Origin: Rhizobium sp. | GTDB taxonomy: Bacteria > Pseudomonadota > Alphaproteobacteria > Rhizobiales > Rhizobiaceae | Length of the DNA stretch: 52,226 nucleotides | Direction of reading: 5' to 3' | NCBI GenBank assembly: GCA_027533385.1 | Contig: JAPZUE010000089.1 | Coordinates: 1 to 52,226 of the forward strand | In this document: positions 23,950 through 32,278 of the stretch, piece after piece | How the letters are laid out: each line of letters opens with the position of its first letter | Numbering within the stretch: position 1 is the stretch's first letter | The notes under the pieces: model-generated | Told to the model about the DNA's origin: nothing | The model's input: the letters and a program-made list of their open reading frames with translations, nothing else | Databases searched by the model: none | Made by a program: the position numbers and the translations under genes

Positions 23950-24615
23950 TCAAATAAAGTCATTTGCAATCCCTCCATGAAACAACGGGTTCATTCTCTT
24001 CCACTCTTTGAGCCAGGAAAAGACGGTCAAAATATTCTTCCAAGGTGGCTCGCTGGTGAAGGTCATCAGTCCGGAAACGAACCGGGCGCTACAGGGAGAT
24101 TGGATCTCGCATAGATTGACGCGGTATAGGCTGCTAAGGTTTTGTTCATCTGGAAGGACCCAGATTGGCGGCACCATCTTCTCGTTCAGGGAGTAGCGGC
24201 TGCCTGCTCTTGACGCCTCGCTTATGGCCCGAACTATAGCGGGGCCCTGTTGACGAGTGAGGCCCATGGCCGCAATTGGAATACCGGCTATGTTACCCCA
24301 GTTGCCGTCATCGGCAGCCATCGAAGTGAAAGTCTTGTCCGCGATCGTGATGAAGACAAGTCGACCATCAGGAAGAGGCGCATGGGCCGCCTGTGCTGAA
24401 TAATGGGAAACCAAACTGGGTAAAAGCCCGTCGAACGTTGGCTGAGCGATATACTCGACCTGCCATATACTAACCAGCTCGACTGGCTGCCCCTCGACCT
24501 CAAGTTTAAACTCGACCCGGTATTGGATTGTCGTTCGCGGAAATGCCAGCAGGTAGCCCACCCAGCAGCCGAAAGCAGTCAAGACAACCGCCGCGACGAG
24601 GATCTTGAGTCTCAT
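23950..24615 (-). CDS. Hypothetical membrane-anchored protein (AT-richer)
   Basis: A 221-residue product from the ATG at 24615, preceded by GAGGGGG. One hydrophobic N-terminal segment (KILVAAVVLTAFGCWVGYLLAF) acts as anchor or signal, followed by a beta-rich extracytoplasmic part (TTIQYRVEFKLEVEGQPVELVS). No enzyme motif is visible and I do not recognise the family. Base composition and codons are less GC-biased than the flanks, and gene-free AT-richer sequence surrounds it (23669-23949 and 24616-24811), so it may be a small acquired segment. Confidence 0.55.
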   Translation of the reverse strand: MRLKILVAAVVLTAFGCWVGYLLAFPRTTIQYRVEFKLEVEGQPVELVSIWQVEYIAQPTFDGLLPSLVSHYSAQAAHAPLPDGRLVFITIADKTFTSMAADDGNWGNIAGIPIAAMGLTRQQGPAIVRAISEASRAGSRYSLNEKMVPPIWVLPDEQNLSSLYRVNLCEIQSPCSARFVSGLMTFTSEPPWKNILTVFSWLKEWKRMNPLFHGGIANDFI

Positions 24616-24811
24616 TGACCCCCTCAAGCATATTGTTTTGCGCGATGGTAACCTTCTGCCCCCGCACTGATAACTCCAAAAATTTAGAGGTCAGCAAACA
24701 AGTTTTATGCCCTAGACACAGCCGTCGAGTCCGTAGACCCGGATGTATGCTAGCGGGACCAAGCACTCCACCAACGAACAGTTAGCTCACGGCCCCAAAT
24801 CGCCTCTCCCC

Positions 24812-25411
24812 CTATAACCCCAAAATCCCCGCCGCATCCTCCACCATCTTCGCCAGCGCCTCCGGCTTTGCCCCGCGCACCGGGCTGAAATACTTGACCT
24901 TCAAATCCTTGAAGCCGCAAAAGCCGAGGATCTGCCGGCGCAGCACCTTCACCCAGCCATTGCCGTAGATCCATTTGAGGAAGAATGTCGGCGTATCCGA
25001 GGTGATCACCACCCGCGCCTTGCGCCCCGCCAAAAGCGGCTTCGGCAGCGCCTTGCCGTCGATATACTGGAAGGCAAAACCCGGCATCAGCAGCCGGTCG
25101 AACAGGCCTTTCAGCTTCCCCGGCGCCGAGCCCCACCAGAGCGGATGCACGATGACGAGCCGGTCGCACCAGGTGAGGCTTTCGGCGAGTGCCGCCAGAT
25201 CCGGCTCCCAGTCCATCCGGGCGCGATAGCCTGCCTTCAGATTGGCGTCGAAATCGAGATCCTCGAGATGCACCAGCCGCACGGTCTGGCCGCGATCCCG
25301 GGCGACCGCCGCGATCCGTTCGGCCATCGCCCCGCACAGCGTGTCGCGGGCCGGATTGCCATTCAGCACAAGCAGGCGCGACGGCTGGGCCGTCGTGGAA
25401 AGAAAGGACAT
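24812..25411 (-). CDS. NAD(P)H-dependent oxidoreductase (flavodoxin-like quinone reductase)
   Basis: A 199-residue flavodoxin-fold protein of the KefF/NQO1-like family. LLVLNGNPARDTLCGAMAERI is the FMN/FAD phosphate loop, CDRLVIVHPLWWGSAPGKLKGLFDRL is the diagnostic flavin and dimer segment, and GRKARVVITSDTP follows. The expected reaction is two-electron reduction of quinones or azo/nitro compounds. It is divergent from a TetR regulator with two palindromic sites between them, so expression is probably repressed until an inducer appears. Confidence 0.88.
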   Translation of the reverse strand: MSFLSTTAQPSRLLVLNGNPARDTLCGAMAERIAAVARDRGQTVRLVHLEDLDFDANLKAGYRARMDWEPDLAALAESLTWCDRLVIVHPLWWGSAPGKLKGLFDRLLMPGFAFQYIDGKALPKPLLAGRKARVVITSDTPTFFLKWIYGNGWVKVLRRQILGFCGFKDLKVKYFSPVRGAKPEALAKMVEDAAGILGL

Positions 25412-25428
25412 CGCAGGCTCCTCAAGAT

Positions 25429-25470
25429 TTGACCGTGGTCAAGATATGGTCGATAAAATGACCATGGTCA
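25429..25470. promoter_or_regulatory. Two palindromic TetR operators
   Basis: TTGACCGTGGTCAA (25429-25442) and TGACCATGGTCA (25459-25470, a perfect palindrome) share the TGACC..GGTCA half-sites. They lie between the divergent oxidoreductase and TetR genes, 30 bp centre to centre. Binding by the adjacent TetR is inferred. Confidence 0.7.
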
Positions 25471-25492
25471 AGTTATTCCCCGGGTTAGGCTC

Positions 25493-26137
25493 ATGGAAAA
25501 GGAATCGTTGATGAAGCTACGCCAGCAACGCAGCCGCCAGACCCGCGACCAGATCCTGGCCGCTGCGCGCCTGCTTTTCGCCCGTCAGGGCTTCGAGACG
25601 ACCAGCATCGACCAGATCGCGGCAGCCGCCAAAGTGGCGAAATCCAGCGTCTTTGCCCATTTCGGCGACAAGACCAACCTGTTGGCGGCGCTCGGCCTCT
25701 CGGACATCGAGGCGCTTGCGGAAGCCACGCGCCAGGGAGACGGCATCGACCGCGAGGCGCCGCTCGAACAGAAGATCCTCGCCCTTCTTGCCCCCTGGCT
25801 GGACTATTTCTGCCGCGAACCGGCCTTTGCCGGCCTCTATCTTAGCCAGACGGCGATCGTCAGCGGCCCCTATACCGAAACCTTCCTACGGCTTTGCTTC
25901 GAAGTCGAAGACCGCATCGCCGGCTTGTTCATCGAGGCCAACCCCGCCTGCACGGCGGACCAGGCCCGGCTTTATGCCCGCGGCGTCCAGGCGCTGTTTC
26001 ACGAAGTCATCGTCTATGAAATGTCCGACTGGCTGAAGACCGCCCGGCCCGGCCCTTCCCCGCCCAAGACGCAGCTTGCCGACATGCTGAGCATCTGGGT
26101 GGCCGGAATTGCAAGGCCGGCTGATCTACAGCGCTGA
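25493..26137 (+). CDS. TetR-family transcriptional regulator
   Basis: A 214-residue repressor. The N-terminal HTH occupies about residues 16-62 (TRDQILAAARLLFARQGFETTSIDQIAAAAKVAKSSVFAHF in family terms; the recognition helix is VAKSSVFAHFG). The C-terminal helical domain (about 75-205) would bind an effector. ATG 25493 and 25508 are both possible starts. It lies divergent from the quinone-reductase gene with operator palindromes in between, and overlaps the MocR gene tail-to-tail by 12 bp. Confidence 0.88.
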   Translation: MEKESLMKLRQQRSRQTRDQILAAARLLFARQGFETTSIDQIAAAAKVAKSSVFAHFGDKTNLLAALGLSDIEALAEATRQGDGIDREAPLEQKILALLAPWLDYFCREPAFAGLYLSQTAIVSGPYTETFLRLCFEVEDRIAGLFIEANPACTADQARLYARGVQALFHEVIVYEMSDWLKTARPGPSPPKTQLADMLSIWVAGIARPADLQR

Positions 26138-27526
26138 CACGAACCGCCGCGCCGCCTGCGCCAACACCTTAGGCTCAAAGCCGGAAAAGCCGATCACCAG
26201 CCCCCGCCGCTCCGTCGGCCCGGCATAAAGCGGCGACAGCGCCTTGACCCCGAAACCGACCGCTCGTGCCTGATGCGCCAGCGCGCCATCGTCTTCCGCG
26301 CCGTCGAGTTCGGCCACCAGATGCAGCCCCTGCTCCGGCACGCTGACCGTCAGCCGGTCCGAGCGCAGTGCCTCCACCAGCGCATCCCGCGCCGCCTTCA
26401 CCCGCTTGCGCGCCCGCTTGATATGCGCCGAAAAATGCCCGTCACGCAGGAATTCGGTGAGCGCATCCTCGGCAAGCGTCGAGGGAAAGCGATCCGTTAG
26501 CCGACGAATGGTCAGCACCCGCTCACGCAGATGCCGGGGCACCACGAGATAGCCGAAGCGAAAGCCCGGCAGCAGCGTCTTCGAAAACGTACCCAAATAG
26601 ATCACCCGACCCTCGCCATCGATGCCCTGCAGCGCGCTCAAGGGCGGCCCGGCAAAGCGGAACTCGCTGTCGTAGTCATCCTCGATGATATAGGCGCCCG
26701 CGCCCCGAGCCCAGTCGATCAGGGCGAGCCGCCTGGCCATGGAAAGCGTCACACCCAGCGGATACTGATGCGACGGCGTCACATAGACCGCCTTGGCTTC
26801 CGGCCGCGCCGCAATCCCTAAGGCCACATCGAGCCCCTCGCCATCAACGGGAACCGGCGTCACGGAAAGCCCCGTCCCCTCGAATAGCTCGCGCGCCGCC
26901 GCATAACACGGGTCCTCGATCCAGACGGGATCGCCGGGTTTCAAAAGCGCCCTGACCGCCAGATCCAGCCCCTGCTGCGTGCCCGCCGTCATGATCACCT
27001 GGTCCGGCTCGCAAGCGACCCCGCGTGCCGCCTTCAGATAGGCCGCGACTTCGACGCGCAGCGCCAGGCTGCCGGCCGGATCGTTGTAATGAAAGTGCCG
27101 CGCCGAAGGCTGCGTTAAATGCCGATTCATCAGCATGCGGAAGATGCGCAGCGTCGTCTCGTCCGCCGTCGAGCAGCCGAGCGCCCCAGGCAGCGGCGGC
27201 TTTGCCTCCTCGGCCTCGATCACCTGCGGCTCGGGTGCTCGCGGCAACAGCGGCACGGCCTCGGCCACATAGGTCCCCGCCCCCACCCGCGCCTCGGCAA
27301 ACCCGTCCGCCACCAGCATCTCGTAAGCCGCAACCGCTGCCCCGCGCGAAATGCCGAAGCGTCCGGCGATGTCCCGCGTCGTCGGCAGCTTGTCGCCGGG
27401 CTTCATCTGACCGCTCTCGATCAGCCCGCGCAGCGCGCGATAAAGCGCTAGCCGCCTTGGCCCCTTCGCCGGCAGCAGGGGCGTGTTGGCAGACCAGTCG
27501 GAATTGGTTCGCAGTTTTTGCGTCAT
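26126..27526 (-). CDS. MocR/PdxR-type GntR-aminotransferase fusion regulator
   Basis: A 466-residue fusion: winged-helix GntR domain at about residues 22-90 (LYRALRGLIESGQMKPGDKLPTTRDIA and GISRGAAVAAYEMLVADGF), a linker, then a class-I aminotransferase-like domain with YIIEDDYDSEF and the PLP lysine in GTFSKTLLPGFRFGY. The ATG at 27526 has AAGAAGATC upstream. MocR proteins sense PLP or an amino compound. This one is divergent from a pyridoxamine-phosphate-oxidase-like gene, so a PdxR-like role in B6 metabolism is likely but inferred. Confidence 0.9.
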   Translation of the reverse strand: MTQKLRTNSDWSANTPLLPAKGPRRLALYRALRGLIESGQMKPGDKLPTTRDIAGRFGISRGAAVAAYEMLVADGFAEARVGAGTYVAEAVPLLPRAPEPQVIEAEEAKPPLPGALGCSTADETTLRIFRMLMNRHLTQPSARHFHYNDPAGSLALRVEVAAYLKAARGVACEPDQVIMTAGTQQGLDLAVRALLKPGDPVWIEDPCYAAARELFEGTGLSVTPVPVDGEGLDVALGIAARPEAKAVYVTPSHQYPLGVTLSMARRLALIDWARGAGAYIIEDDYDSEFRFAGPPLSALQGIDGEGRVIYLGTFSKTLLPGFRFGYLVVPRHLRERVLTIRRLTDRFPSTLAEDALTEFLRDGHFSAHIKRARKRVKAARDALVEALRSDRLTVSVPEQGLHLVAELDGAEDDGALAHQARAVGFGVKALSPLYAGPTERRGLVIGFSGFEPKVLAQAARRFVSAL

Positions 27527-27538
27527 GGTGGATCTTCT

Positions 27539-27556
27539 TTGGACCAATTGATCCAA
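27539..27556. promoter_or_regulatory. Putative MocR operator
   Basis: TTGGACCAATTGATCCAA: symmetric except at two central positions. It sits between the divergent MocR (start 27526) and PPOX-like (start 27591) genes. Confidence 0.55.
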
Positions 27557-27590
27557 CTATCCCTGCCGCATCAGCCGTCAGGAGGCAAGC

Positions 27591-28316
27591 ATGAACGACA
27601 GACCCGACCCGCAATCCTTCCCCGTCACCCCGCGCAACCGGGCAAAGCGCCTGCATGAGCGCGCGGCTTATGACCGCGAGGCCGTCTATGCCGTGCTCGA
27701 TGCGGCCCTGCTCTGTCACGTCGCCTATGTCATCGACGGCCAGCCCTATTGCACGCCGACCATCCACTGGCGCGACGGCGACTGGCTCTTCTGGCACGGC
27801 TCGTCGGCGAGCCGCATGCTGAAGACCCAGAAGGCCGGTTTGCCCGTTTGCCTCACCGTCGCCCATCTCGATGGCCTGGTGCTCGCCCGCTCCGGCTTCC
27901 ACCATTCGGCCAATTACCGCTCCGCCATGTGCTTCGGCACGGCCCAGATCATCGACGACCCGGAGGAGAAGGCCGAGGCGCTGAAAGCCGTCGTCGACCG
28001 CTTCTATCCCGGCCGCACCGACGTGTTGCGCGAAAACGACCCCCAGGAAGCCAAGGGCACCATGGTCATCGGCATGCGCATCGAGGAGGCCTCGGCCAAG
28101 GTCCGCTCGGGCGGCGTCTCCGACGATCCCGCCGATGTCGATGCCCGCGTCTGGGCCGGCGTCATCCCCGTCGAAACGCGGCTGCGCGCCCCCGAGATCT
28201 GCCCCAAGGTCCCCGAAGGCGTGGCTTACCCCGAGCACCTCGCGCATTTTGCCGAAGGCCGCCGCCTCGACGAGGTCTTGACGGAGAGCCAGGCACTCTA
28301 TGAGAAGCAGACCTAA
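27591..28316 (+). CDS. Pyridoxamine 5'-phosphate oxidase-family flavin-binding protein
   Basis: A 241-residue split-barrel flavoprotein. AGGAGG precedes the ATG. YAVLDAALLCHVAYVIDGQPYCTPTIHW, LFWHGSSASRMLK, VCLTVAHLDGLVLARSGFHHSANYRS and VIGMRIEEASAKVRSGG match the PNPOx-like 'FMN-binding nitroimidazole/PPOX' group rather than true PdxH. The function may be flavin-dependent reduction or oxidation of an unknown substrate. Its divergent MocR partner suggests a link to vitamin B6 or amine metabolism. Confidence 0.82.
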   Translation: MNDRPDPQSFPVTPRNRAKRLHERAAYDREAVYAVLDAALLCHVAYVIDGQPYCTPTIHWRDGDWLFWHGSSASRMLKTQKAGLPVCLTVAHLDGLVLARSGFHHSANYRSAMCFGTAQIIDDPEEKAEALKAVVDRFYPGRTDVLRENDPQEAKGTMVIGMRIEEASAKVRSGGVSDDPADVDARVWAGVIPVETRLRAPEICPKVPEGVAYPEHLAHFAEGRRLDEVLTESQALYEKQT

Positions 28317-28325
28317 GCCTGCGAA

Positions 28326-28358
28326 TAAAAAAGGGCGGCGCATCGACCGATGCCCGCC
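28326..28358 (-). terminator. Rho-independent terminator (minus strand)
   Basis: Read on the minus strand: GGGCGGgCATCG, short loop, CGATGcgCCGCCC, then TTTTTT. It lies 35 bp after the stop of the thioesterase gene. Confidence 0.7.
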
Positions 28359-28392
28359 CCTCAAACCTCGCGCAATGGCCCCGTGTCAGGCC

Positions 28393-28827
28393 TCACCCCG
28401 CCGAGATCCAACGCTCGAGCTTCGCCCGCTGCTGATCCGAAAACGCGTGCGACTTGCGCGTCGCCTCGTCGAAATGCACCACCACCGTCTCGGCCGACGC
28501 ACACAGCTTGCCCTTCTGAAACACCGCCTGTTGCATCGTCACCGACGACCGCCCGACGCGGATCACCCGCGTGCCGATCTCGACCGTGCCCGGCCACAGC
28601 ACTTCCGCGATGTAATTGATATCGAGCTTGGCCAGCACGAAGGAGAAACCCGGGTCCAGCAGCGGATCGGCGGGATTGTAGATCAGCTCCACACGCCCGG
28701 TTTCCATGAAGGTCGCAAAGACCGCATTGTTGACATGCCCCTGCCGGTCCGTGTCGCCATAGCGCAGCTTGTCGTAAGCCTGGCCCGCAAAATCCTGAAG
28801 CCGCAGCCCTGTCGTCTCATCCACCAT
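28393..28827 (-). CDS. Acyl-CoA thioesterase (hotdog fold, YbgC/FadM-like)
   Basis: From the ATG at 28827 the product is 144 residues; an ATG at 28839 and the longer frame to 28884 are alternatives. The hotdog domain shows YDKLRYGDTDRQGHVNNAVFATFMETGRVEL, with the catalytic Asp of the D-x-x-G-H-V-N motif, then FVLAKLDINYIAEVLWPGTVEIGTRV-type strands. Members hydrolyse acyl-CoA thioesters in the cytoplasm. A terminator follows at 28326-28358. The chain-length preference cannot be read from sequence. Confidence 0.85.
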   Translation of the reverse strand: MVDETTGLRLQDFAGQAYDKLRYGDTDRQGHVNNAVFATFMETGRVELIYNPADPLLDPGFSFVLAKLDINYIAEVLWPGTVEIGTRVIRVGRSSVTMQQAVFQKGKLCASAETVVVHFDEATRKSHAFSDQQRAKLERWISAG

Positions 28828-28915
28828 GCACACTCGCATCCTGCCGCTGGTCCGTCCGCCAGTTCGGCATTTCCCTAATTTCAAAAATCGAGAACCACTT
28901 ACCGAACCCGTCTGC

Positions 28916-29812
28916 TCACGCCGCCATGCCGATCATTTCGGAAAAGGCATAACGCACGCTGTCGGCCACGGCCTGGATCGTCTCTGACGTCTCCTTGCCG
29001 ATCAAAAGCCTGACCTCGAAGGAGCCGAGCTCCGGCAGTCCGTGTTTCGAGCCCAGCGCCGTCATGTCGTCGGTCAGGTAACTGCGCGGCAAGGGTGCGA
29101 CCGCGAGATCCGCGATCACGGCCGCGCGCTGCGCCATGGTATGCGCCGAAAGATAGGCGATGCGATACGGCCGCTTTTCCTTCTCGAGCCGCGCCAGCGC
29201 ATCCGCCCGCCAGCAGCAGCCATCCTCCCAGATCGAGACGGGCAGCGGATCGCGCAAATGCGCCGTGCCGCATTTCGCCCCCGCCCAGACCAGCTGCTCC
29301 TGATGGATCACCTCGCCCTCATGCACCACAGCACCAGGCGCGCAATTGATCAGCGTCAGATCCAACCGCTGCTCGGCGAGCCGCCGCCGAAGCGCGCCCG
29401 ATGTATCCACCGTCAGATCCACCATGATCAGCGGATAGAGCTCAGCAAACCGGCGCAGAATCGTCGGCATGAAACGCTCGCCGATATCGTCTGGCGCCCC
29501 GAGCCTGACGACCCCCTTCATCTCCGGCATGCGGAAGCGCCCCACCGCCTCGTTCGACAGCGCCAGCATCCGCCGCGCATAGGGCAGCAGCACCTCGCCG
29601 CTTTCCGTCAGCGTCACCGAGCGCGCATCGCGCAAAAACAGCGTCACGTTCAGCTGCTCCTCGAGCTTCTTGATCTGCATCGAGACCGCCGAGGGCGTGC
29701 GATACACCCGGTCGGCGGCGGTGGTGAAACTGCCGGTTTCGGCAATCGCCACGAAGGTCCGGAGAACATCGTTGTCGAGAAGCGGAAGCGGCTGGCGCAG
29801 CATGAGCGTCAT
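28916..29812 (-). CDS. LysR-family transcriptional regulator
   Basis: A 298-residue LysR protein. The N-terminal HTH (residues about 12-70: LLDNDVLRTFVAIAETGSFTTAADRVYRTPSAVSMQIKKLE) is complete, and the substrate-binding domain begins near residue 98 (VVRLGAPDDIGERFMPTIL). It is divergent from two DUF1127 small-protein genes, with 111 bp between it and the first. Similar LysR-DUF1127 pairs are seen in rhizobia. The effector is unknown. Confidence 0.88.
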   Translation of the reverse strand: MTLMLRQPLPLLDNDVLRTFVAIAETGSFTTAADRVYRTPSAVSMQIKKLEEQLNVTLFLRDARSVTLTESGEVLLPYARRMLALSNEAVGRFRMPEMKGVVRLGAPDDIGERFMPTILRRFAELYPLIMVDLTVDTSGALRRRLAEQRLDLTLINCAPGAVVHEGEVIHQEQLVWAGAKCGTAHLRDPLPVSIWEDGCCWRADALARLEKEKRPYRIAYLSAHTMAQRAAVIADLAVAPLPRSYLTDDMTALGSKHGLPELGSFEVRLLIGKETSETIQAVADSVRYAFSEMIGMAA

Positions 29813-29923
29813 GGCGATAGACCTTCAACAAAATTGAACTTGAAGACGATACTATTGCGTTTGATTGAATGTCAATCCGGGCGCATCCTCCATGTCACCA
29901 ACCGGAAAGGAGGATGACACGCC

Positions 29924-30124
29924 ATGTTTCGCAACCCACTGAAGACCCTGCAGCCGATCTTTGCCAGGCTCGAGGAGGCATCCCGCCGCCGCGCCATGCG
30001 GGCCGCCGCGTGCCGCATGCTCGCGCCGCTGGGCCCCGCCCTGCGAGACGATCTCGGCCTGACCCACCATCGCCAATACATCAGTTTTCAGAATGATAAA
30101 CATCAGAAACATTCGTTTGAGTGA
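29924..30124 (+). CDS. Small DUF1127-like protein
   Basis: A 66-residue basic protein with a very strong AGGAGGA site upstream of its ATG. The arginine-rich core (LEEASRRRAMRAAACRMLAPLGPALRDDLGLT in part) matches the DUF1127 pattern of an Arg-rich helix followed by L-x-D-[LI]-G-L. DUF1127 proteins of alphaproteobacteria have been linked to RNA binding and to phosphate and C1-stress responses; no role is shown here. The C-terminal tail after HHRQY is atypical. Confidence 0.6.
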   Translation: MFRNPLKTLQPIFARLEEASRRRAMRAAACRMLAPLGPALRDDLGLTHHRQYISFQNDKHQKHSFE

Positions 30125-30218
30125 TCGATCAGATTGCGCGATAACCAGACCCGGCCCCTGCCACCGATGAAAGGCATGGGATGACGAAGGGGCCACCGAA
30201 CCGAAAAGGATCACGACC

Positions 30219-30446
30219 ATGACCATGGTTTGCAGCGTTTCACCGATGACCCCGAGCGCCACCGCCGCCCCGACGCTGGCAGGCCTGGCGAAGGCGGCGG
30301 CCGGCCGCCTTGCGACCGGGCTCAACGGTCTGGCCCGCACCCTCTCCGACCATCGCCGCCGCCGCCTCGACCAGCGCGCGCTGGAAGCCCTGCCCTTCGA
30401 TCTGCGCAAGGATCTCGGCTGGCCTGCCGGCGACACCAGGCGCTGA
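30219..30446 (+). CDS. DUF1127 small protein
   Basis: A 75-residue protein. The last 40 residues are a typical DUF1127 domain: LARTLSDHRRRRLDQRALEAL followed by PFDLRKDLGWPAGD. The first 30 residues are Ala/Thr-rich. ATGs at 30219 and 30225 are both possible; AAAAGGATC precedes. It is the second DUF1127-like gene in tandem, and both are divergent from the LysR gene. Confidence 0.75.
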   Translation: MTMVCSVSPMTPSATAAPTLAGLAKAAAGRLATGLNGLARTLSDHRRRRLDQRALEALPFDLRKDLGWPAGDTRR

Positions 30447-30475
30447 TCCCGGCGGGGACCTCGCCAGTCCCGGCC

Positions 30476-30519
30476 GCCCCGTTTGCGACGCTGCCGCCCC
30501 ATGGCGTCGCAAACGGGGC
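30476..30519. promoter_or_regulatory. Perfect 16-bp inverted repeat
   Basis: GCCCCGTTTGCGACGC (30476-30491), 12-nt loop, GCGTCGCAAACGGGGC (30504-30519). It begins 30 bp after the DUF1127 stop. With no T tract it may be a terminator variant or a protein-binding site. Confidence 0.6.
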
Positions 30520-30691
30520 AATCCCGCCTTGAGAGCCGCATCAGACCCGTTCCGCGAATCCGAAACTTTTCAACCACCTGCCCCGCAAAATGCCGCCCTG
30601 CCCGTTTCACGGCGTCGCAGCCTGAAAAATGCCGAAAAATGTCGCGCTTTAGCGATTGCGCATGCTTCCACGGCGCGCAACTCCATGACAA

Positions 30692-30706
30692 TGTCGCAAA
30701 GCGACA
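30692..30706. promoter_or_regulatory. TGTCGC-N3-GCGACA palindrome upstream of GlxA regulator
   Basis: TGTCGCAAAGCGACA lies 73 bp before the GlxA/AraC start. A looser relative, TGTCGCgctttaGCGATT, is about 45 bp further upstream. Autoregulatory binding by the AraC-type protein is a guess. Confidence 0.4.
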
Positions 30707-30779
30707 ATCGCGCCGCCGAATTCAGGCGGAGCATGCCGTCAAAACAAGGGAACGGCAGCAAGGACCACGGGGCATCATC

Positions 30780-31805
30780 ATGAGCAAGCAGCAGCCACAG
30801 ACCAAGAAGCGTTCGATCGTCTTCTTCCTCGTTCCGCATTTCACGCTTTTGCCCTTTGCCGGCGCCATCGAGACGCTGCGCATTGCCAACCGCATGCTGG
30901 GTTATTCCGCCTATGAATGGCGCCTTGCCTCCGTCGATGGCCAGAAGGTCTATTCCTCCTCCGGCATCGGCATCGAGGTGAATTCCTCGCTCGCCGACGA
31001 GCGTCGTTTCCTCGGCGGCGAAAACCGCCCGAACATGGCGATCGTCTGTTCCGGCATCTATGTCGAGGAGTTCAACAACAAGTCGGTCAATGCCTGGCTG
31101 CGCGAAGCCTATAACCGCAGCGTCGCCGTCGGCTCGCTCTGTACGGGCGCCCATGTGCTGGCCCAGGCCGGTCTTTTGAACGGCAAGCGCTGCGCCATCC
31201 ACTGGGAAAACCTGCCCGGCTTTTCCGAAACCTTCCCCCAGGCCGAAGTCTATGCCGACCTCTACGAAGTCGACGGCAATCTCTACACCTGCGCCGGCGG
31301 CACCGCCTCGCTCGACATGATGCTGAACCTGATCGGCCAGGATTTCGGCGAGGGCCTGGTCAACCGCGTCTGCGAACAGCACCTGACCGACCGCGTCCGC
31401 TCCGCCAACGACCGCCAGCGCCTGCCCCTTCGCGCCCGCCTCGGCGTGCAGAATTCCAAGGTGCTGCAGATCATCGAGCTGATGGAAGCCAATCTCGCCG
31501 AGCCGCTGTCGCTCCTCGAAATCGCCGACGACGCCGGTCTCTCCCGCCGCCAGATCGAACGCCTTTTCCGCCAGGAAATGGGCCGCTCGCCGGCCCGCTA
31601 CTATCTCGAAATCCGCCTCGACCGCGCCCGCCACCTGCTCGTCCAGTCCTCCATGCCCGTCGTCGAAGTCGCCGTCGCCTGCGGCTTCGTCTCCGCCTCC
31701 CACTTCTCCAAGTGTTACCGCGAACTCTACAACCGCTCCCCCCAGCAGGAGCGCGCCGAGCGCAAGCTCACGATGTCGAGCAATCGCACGGGCGTGGTGG
31801 TGTAA
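30780..31805 (+). CDS. GlxA-family AraC-type transcriptional activator
   Basis: A 341-residue regulator. The N-terminal DJ-1/PfpI (GATase1-like) domain occupies residues about 10-185, with the nucleophile-elbow-like GSLCTGAHVLAQAGLL. Two AraC HTHs follow (LSLLEIADDAGLSRRQIERLFRQEMG and MPVVEVAVACGFVSASHFSKCYRELY). The ATG at 30780 is chosen over the 99-codon upstream extension. GbdR, CdhR and SouR, which sense betaine, carnitine and sarcosine-type compounds, belong to this family. This makes it a candidate regulator of the MttB cluster 7 kb away, but no linkage is shown. Confidence 0.85.
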   Translation: MSKQQPQTKKRSIVFFLVPHFTLLPFAGAIETLRIANRMLGYSAYEWRLASVDGQKVYSSSGIGIEVNSSLADERRFLGGENRPNMAIVCSGIYVEEFNNKSVNAWLREAYNRSVAVGSLCTGAHVLAQAGLLNGKRCAIHWENLPGFSETFPQAEVYADLYEVDGNLYTCAGGTASLDMMLNLIGQDFGEGLVNRVCEQHLTDRVRSANDRQRLPLRARLGVQNSKVLQIIELMEANLAEPLSLLEIADDAGLSRRQIERLFRQEMGRSPARYYLEIRLDRARHLLVQSSMPVVEVAVACGFVSASHFSKCYRELYNRSPQQERAERKLTMSSNRTGVVV

Positions 31806-31841
31806 GGCCACCGGCGACACCCTAAGCCCCTCGCGGGGTCC

Positions 31842-31903
31842 GCTCTCCCCCCTTGTGGGGGAGATGGCCGCCCTTCGACAAGCTCAGGAGGCCAGAGGGG
31901 GGT
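31842..31903. repeat. Palindromic intergenic repeat, copy 3
   Basis: CTCTCCCCCCTTGTGGGGGAGATGGC, then a variable loop containing CTTCGACAAGCTCAGGAGGCC, ending AGAGGGGGGT. It follows the GlxA stop and is of the same family as copies 1 and 2. Confidence 0.75.
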
Positions 31904-31930
31904 ATCACACGGCAGAACACCAACCACACC

Positions 31931-31980
31931 CAACCTCCCCTTGGACGGCGAGATCGCGCGGAACGCGCGGGTGGGGTGAC
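31931..31980. repeat. Palindromic intergenic repeat, subtype B
   Basis: CAACCTCCCCTTGGA...AGATCGCGCGGAACGCGCGGGTGGGGTGAC. This subtype shares its CGCGCGG..CGCGCGGGTGGGG core with the copy inside uvrB (49345-49460). Confidence 0.65.
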
Positions 31981-32002
31981 CCCGTTGCCAAATGCAGTCC
32001 GC

Positions 32003-32272
32003 TCACCCCGCCATCAGCCGCTGCCATTCCGCATCAAAGGCGGCCCGCAGGGCCTCGGCTTCGTGCGGCGGCAGGGATCGGGTCATCTGCGGGAAGAGCA
32101 GCTGGTGGTAGGCGCGCTTTTTGCGGTCCCATGGCATGGTATCGGCGGCCCGCATCTCAGAAAGGACAGCAGCCAGCTTGCCGCGCACCCGGTCCGGGTC
32201 CGGTTTGTAGCTGGCAGGTTCGGCGGGGGCCACGTCCATGGCCAGACCGAACAGATCGAGTTGCGCTCTCAT
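32003..32272 (-). CDS. Small hypothetical protein beside restriction-methylase gene
   Basis: An 89-residue protein starting 6 bp after the stop of the upstream methylase gene, so it is in the same transcript. It is helical (VRGKLAAVLSEMRAADTMPWDRKKRAYHQLLFPQM), with a conserved-looking DTMPWDRKK segment. I do not recognise a named domain. Its coupling to the type IIG-like gene suggests an accessory or specificity-related role, but none can be assigned from sequence. Confidence 0.6.
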   Translation of the reverse strand: MRAQLDLFGLAMDVAPAEPASYKPDPDRVRGKLAAVLSEMRAADTMPWDRKKRAYHQLLFPQMTRSLPPHEAEALRAAFDAEWQRLMAG

Positions 32273-32278
32273 GATGTC

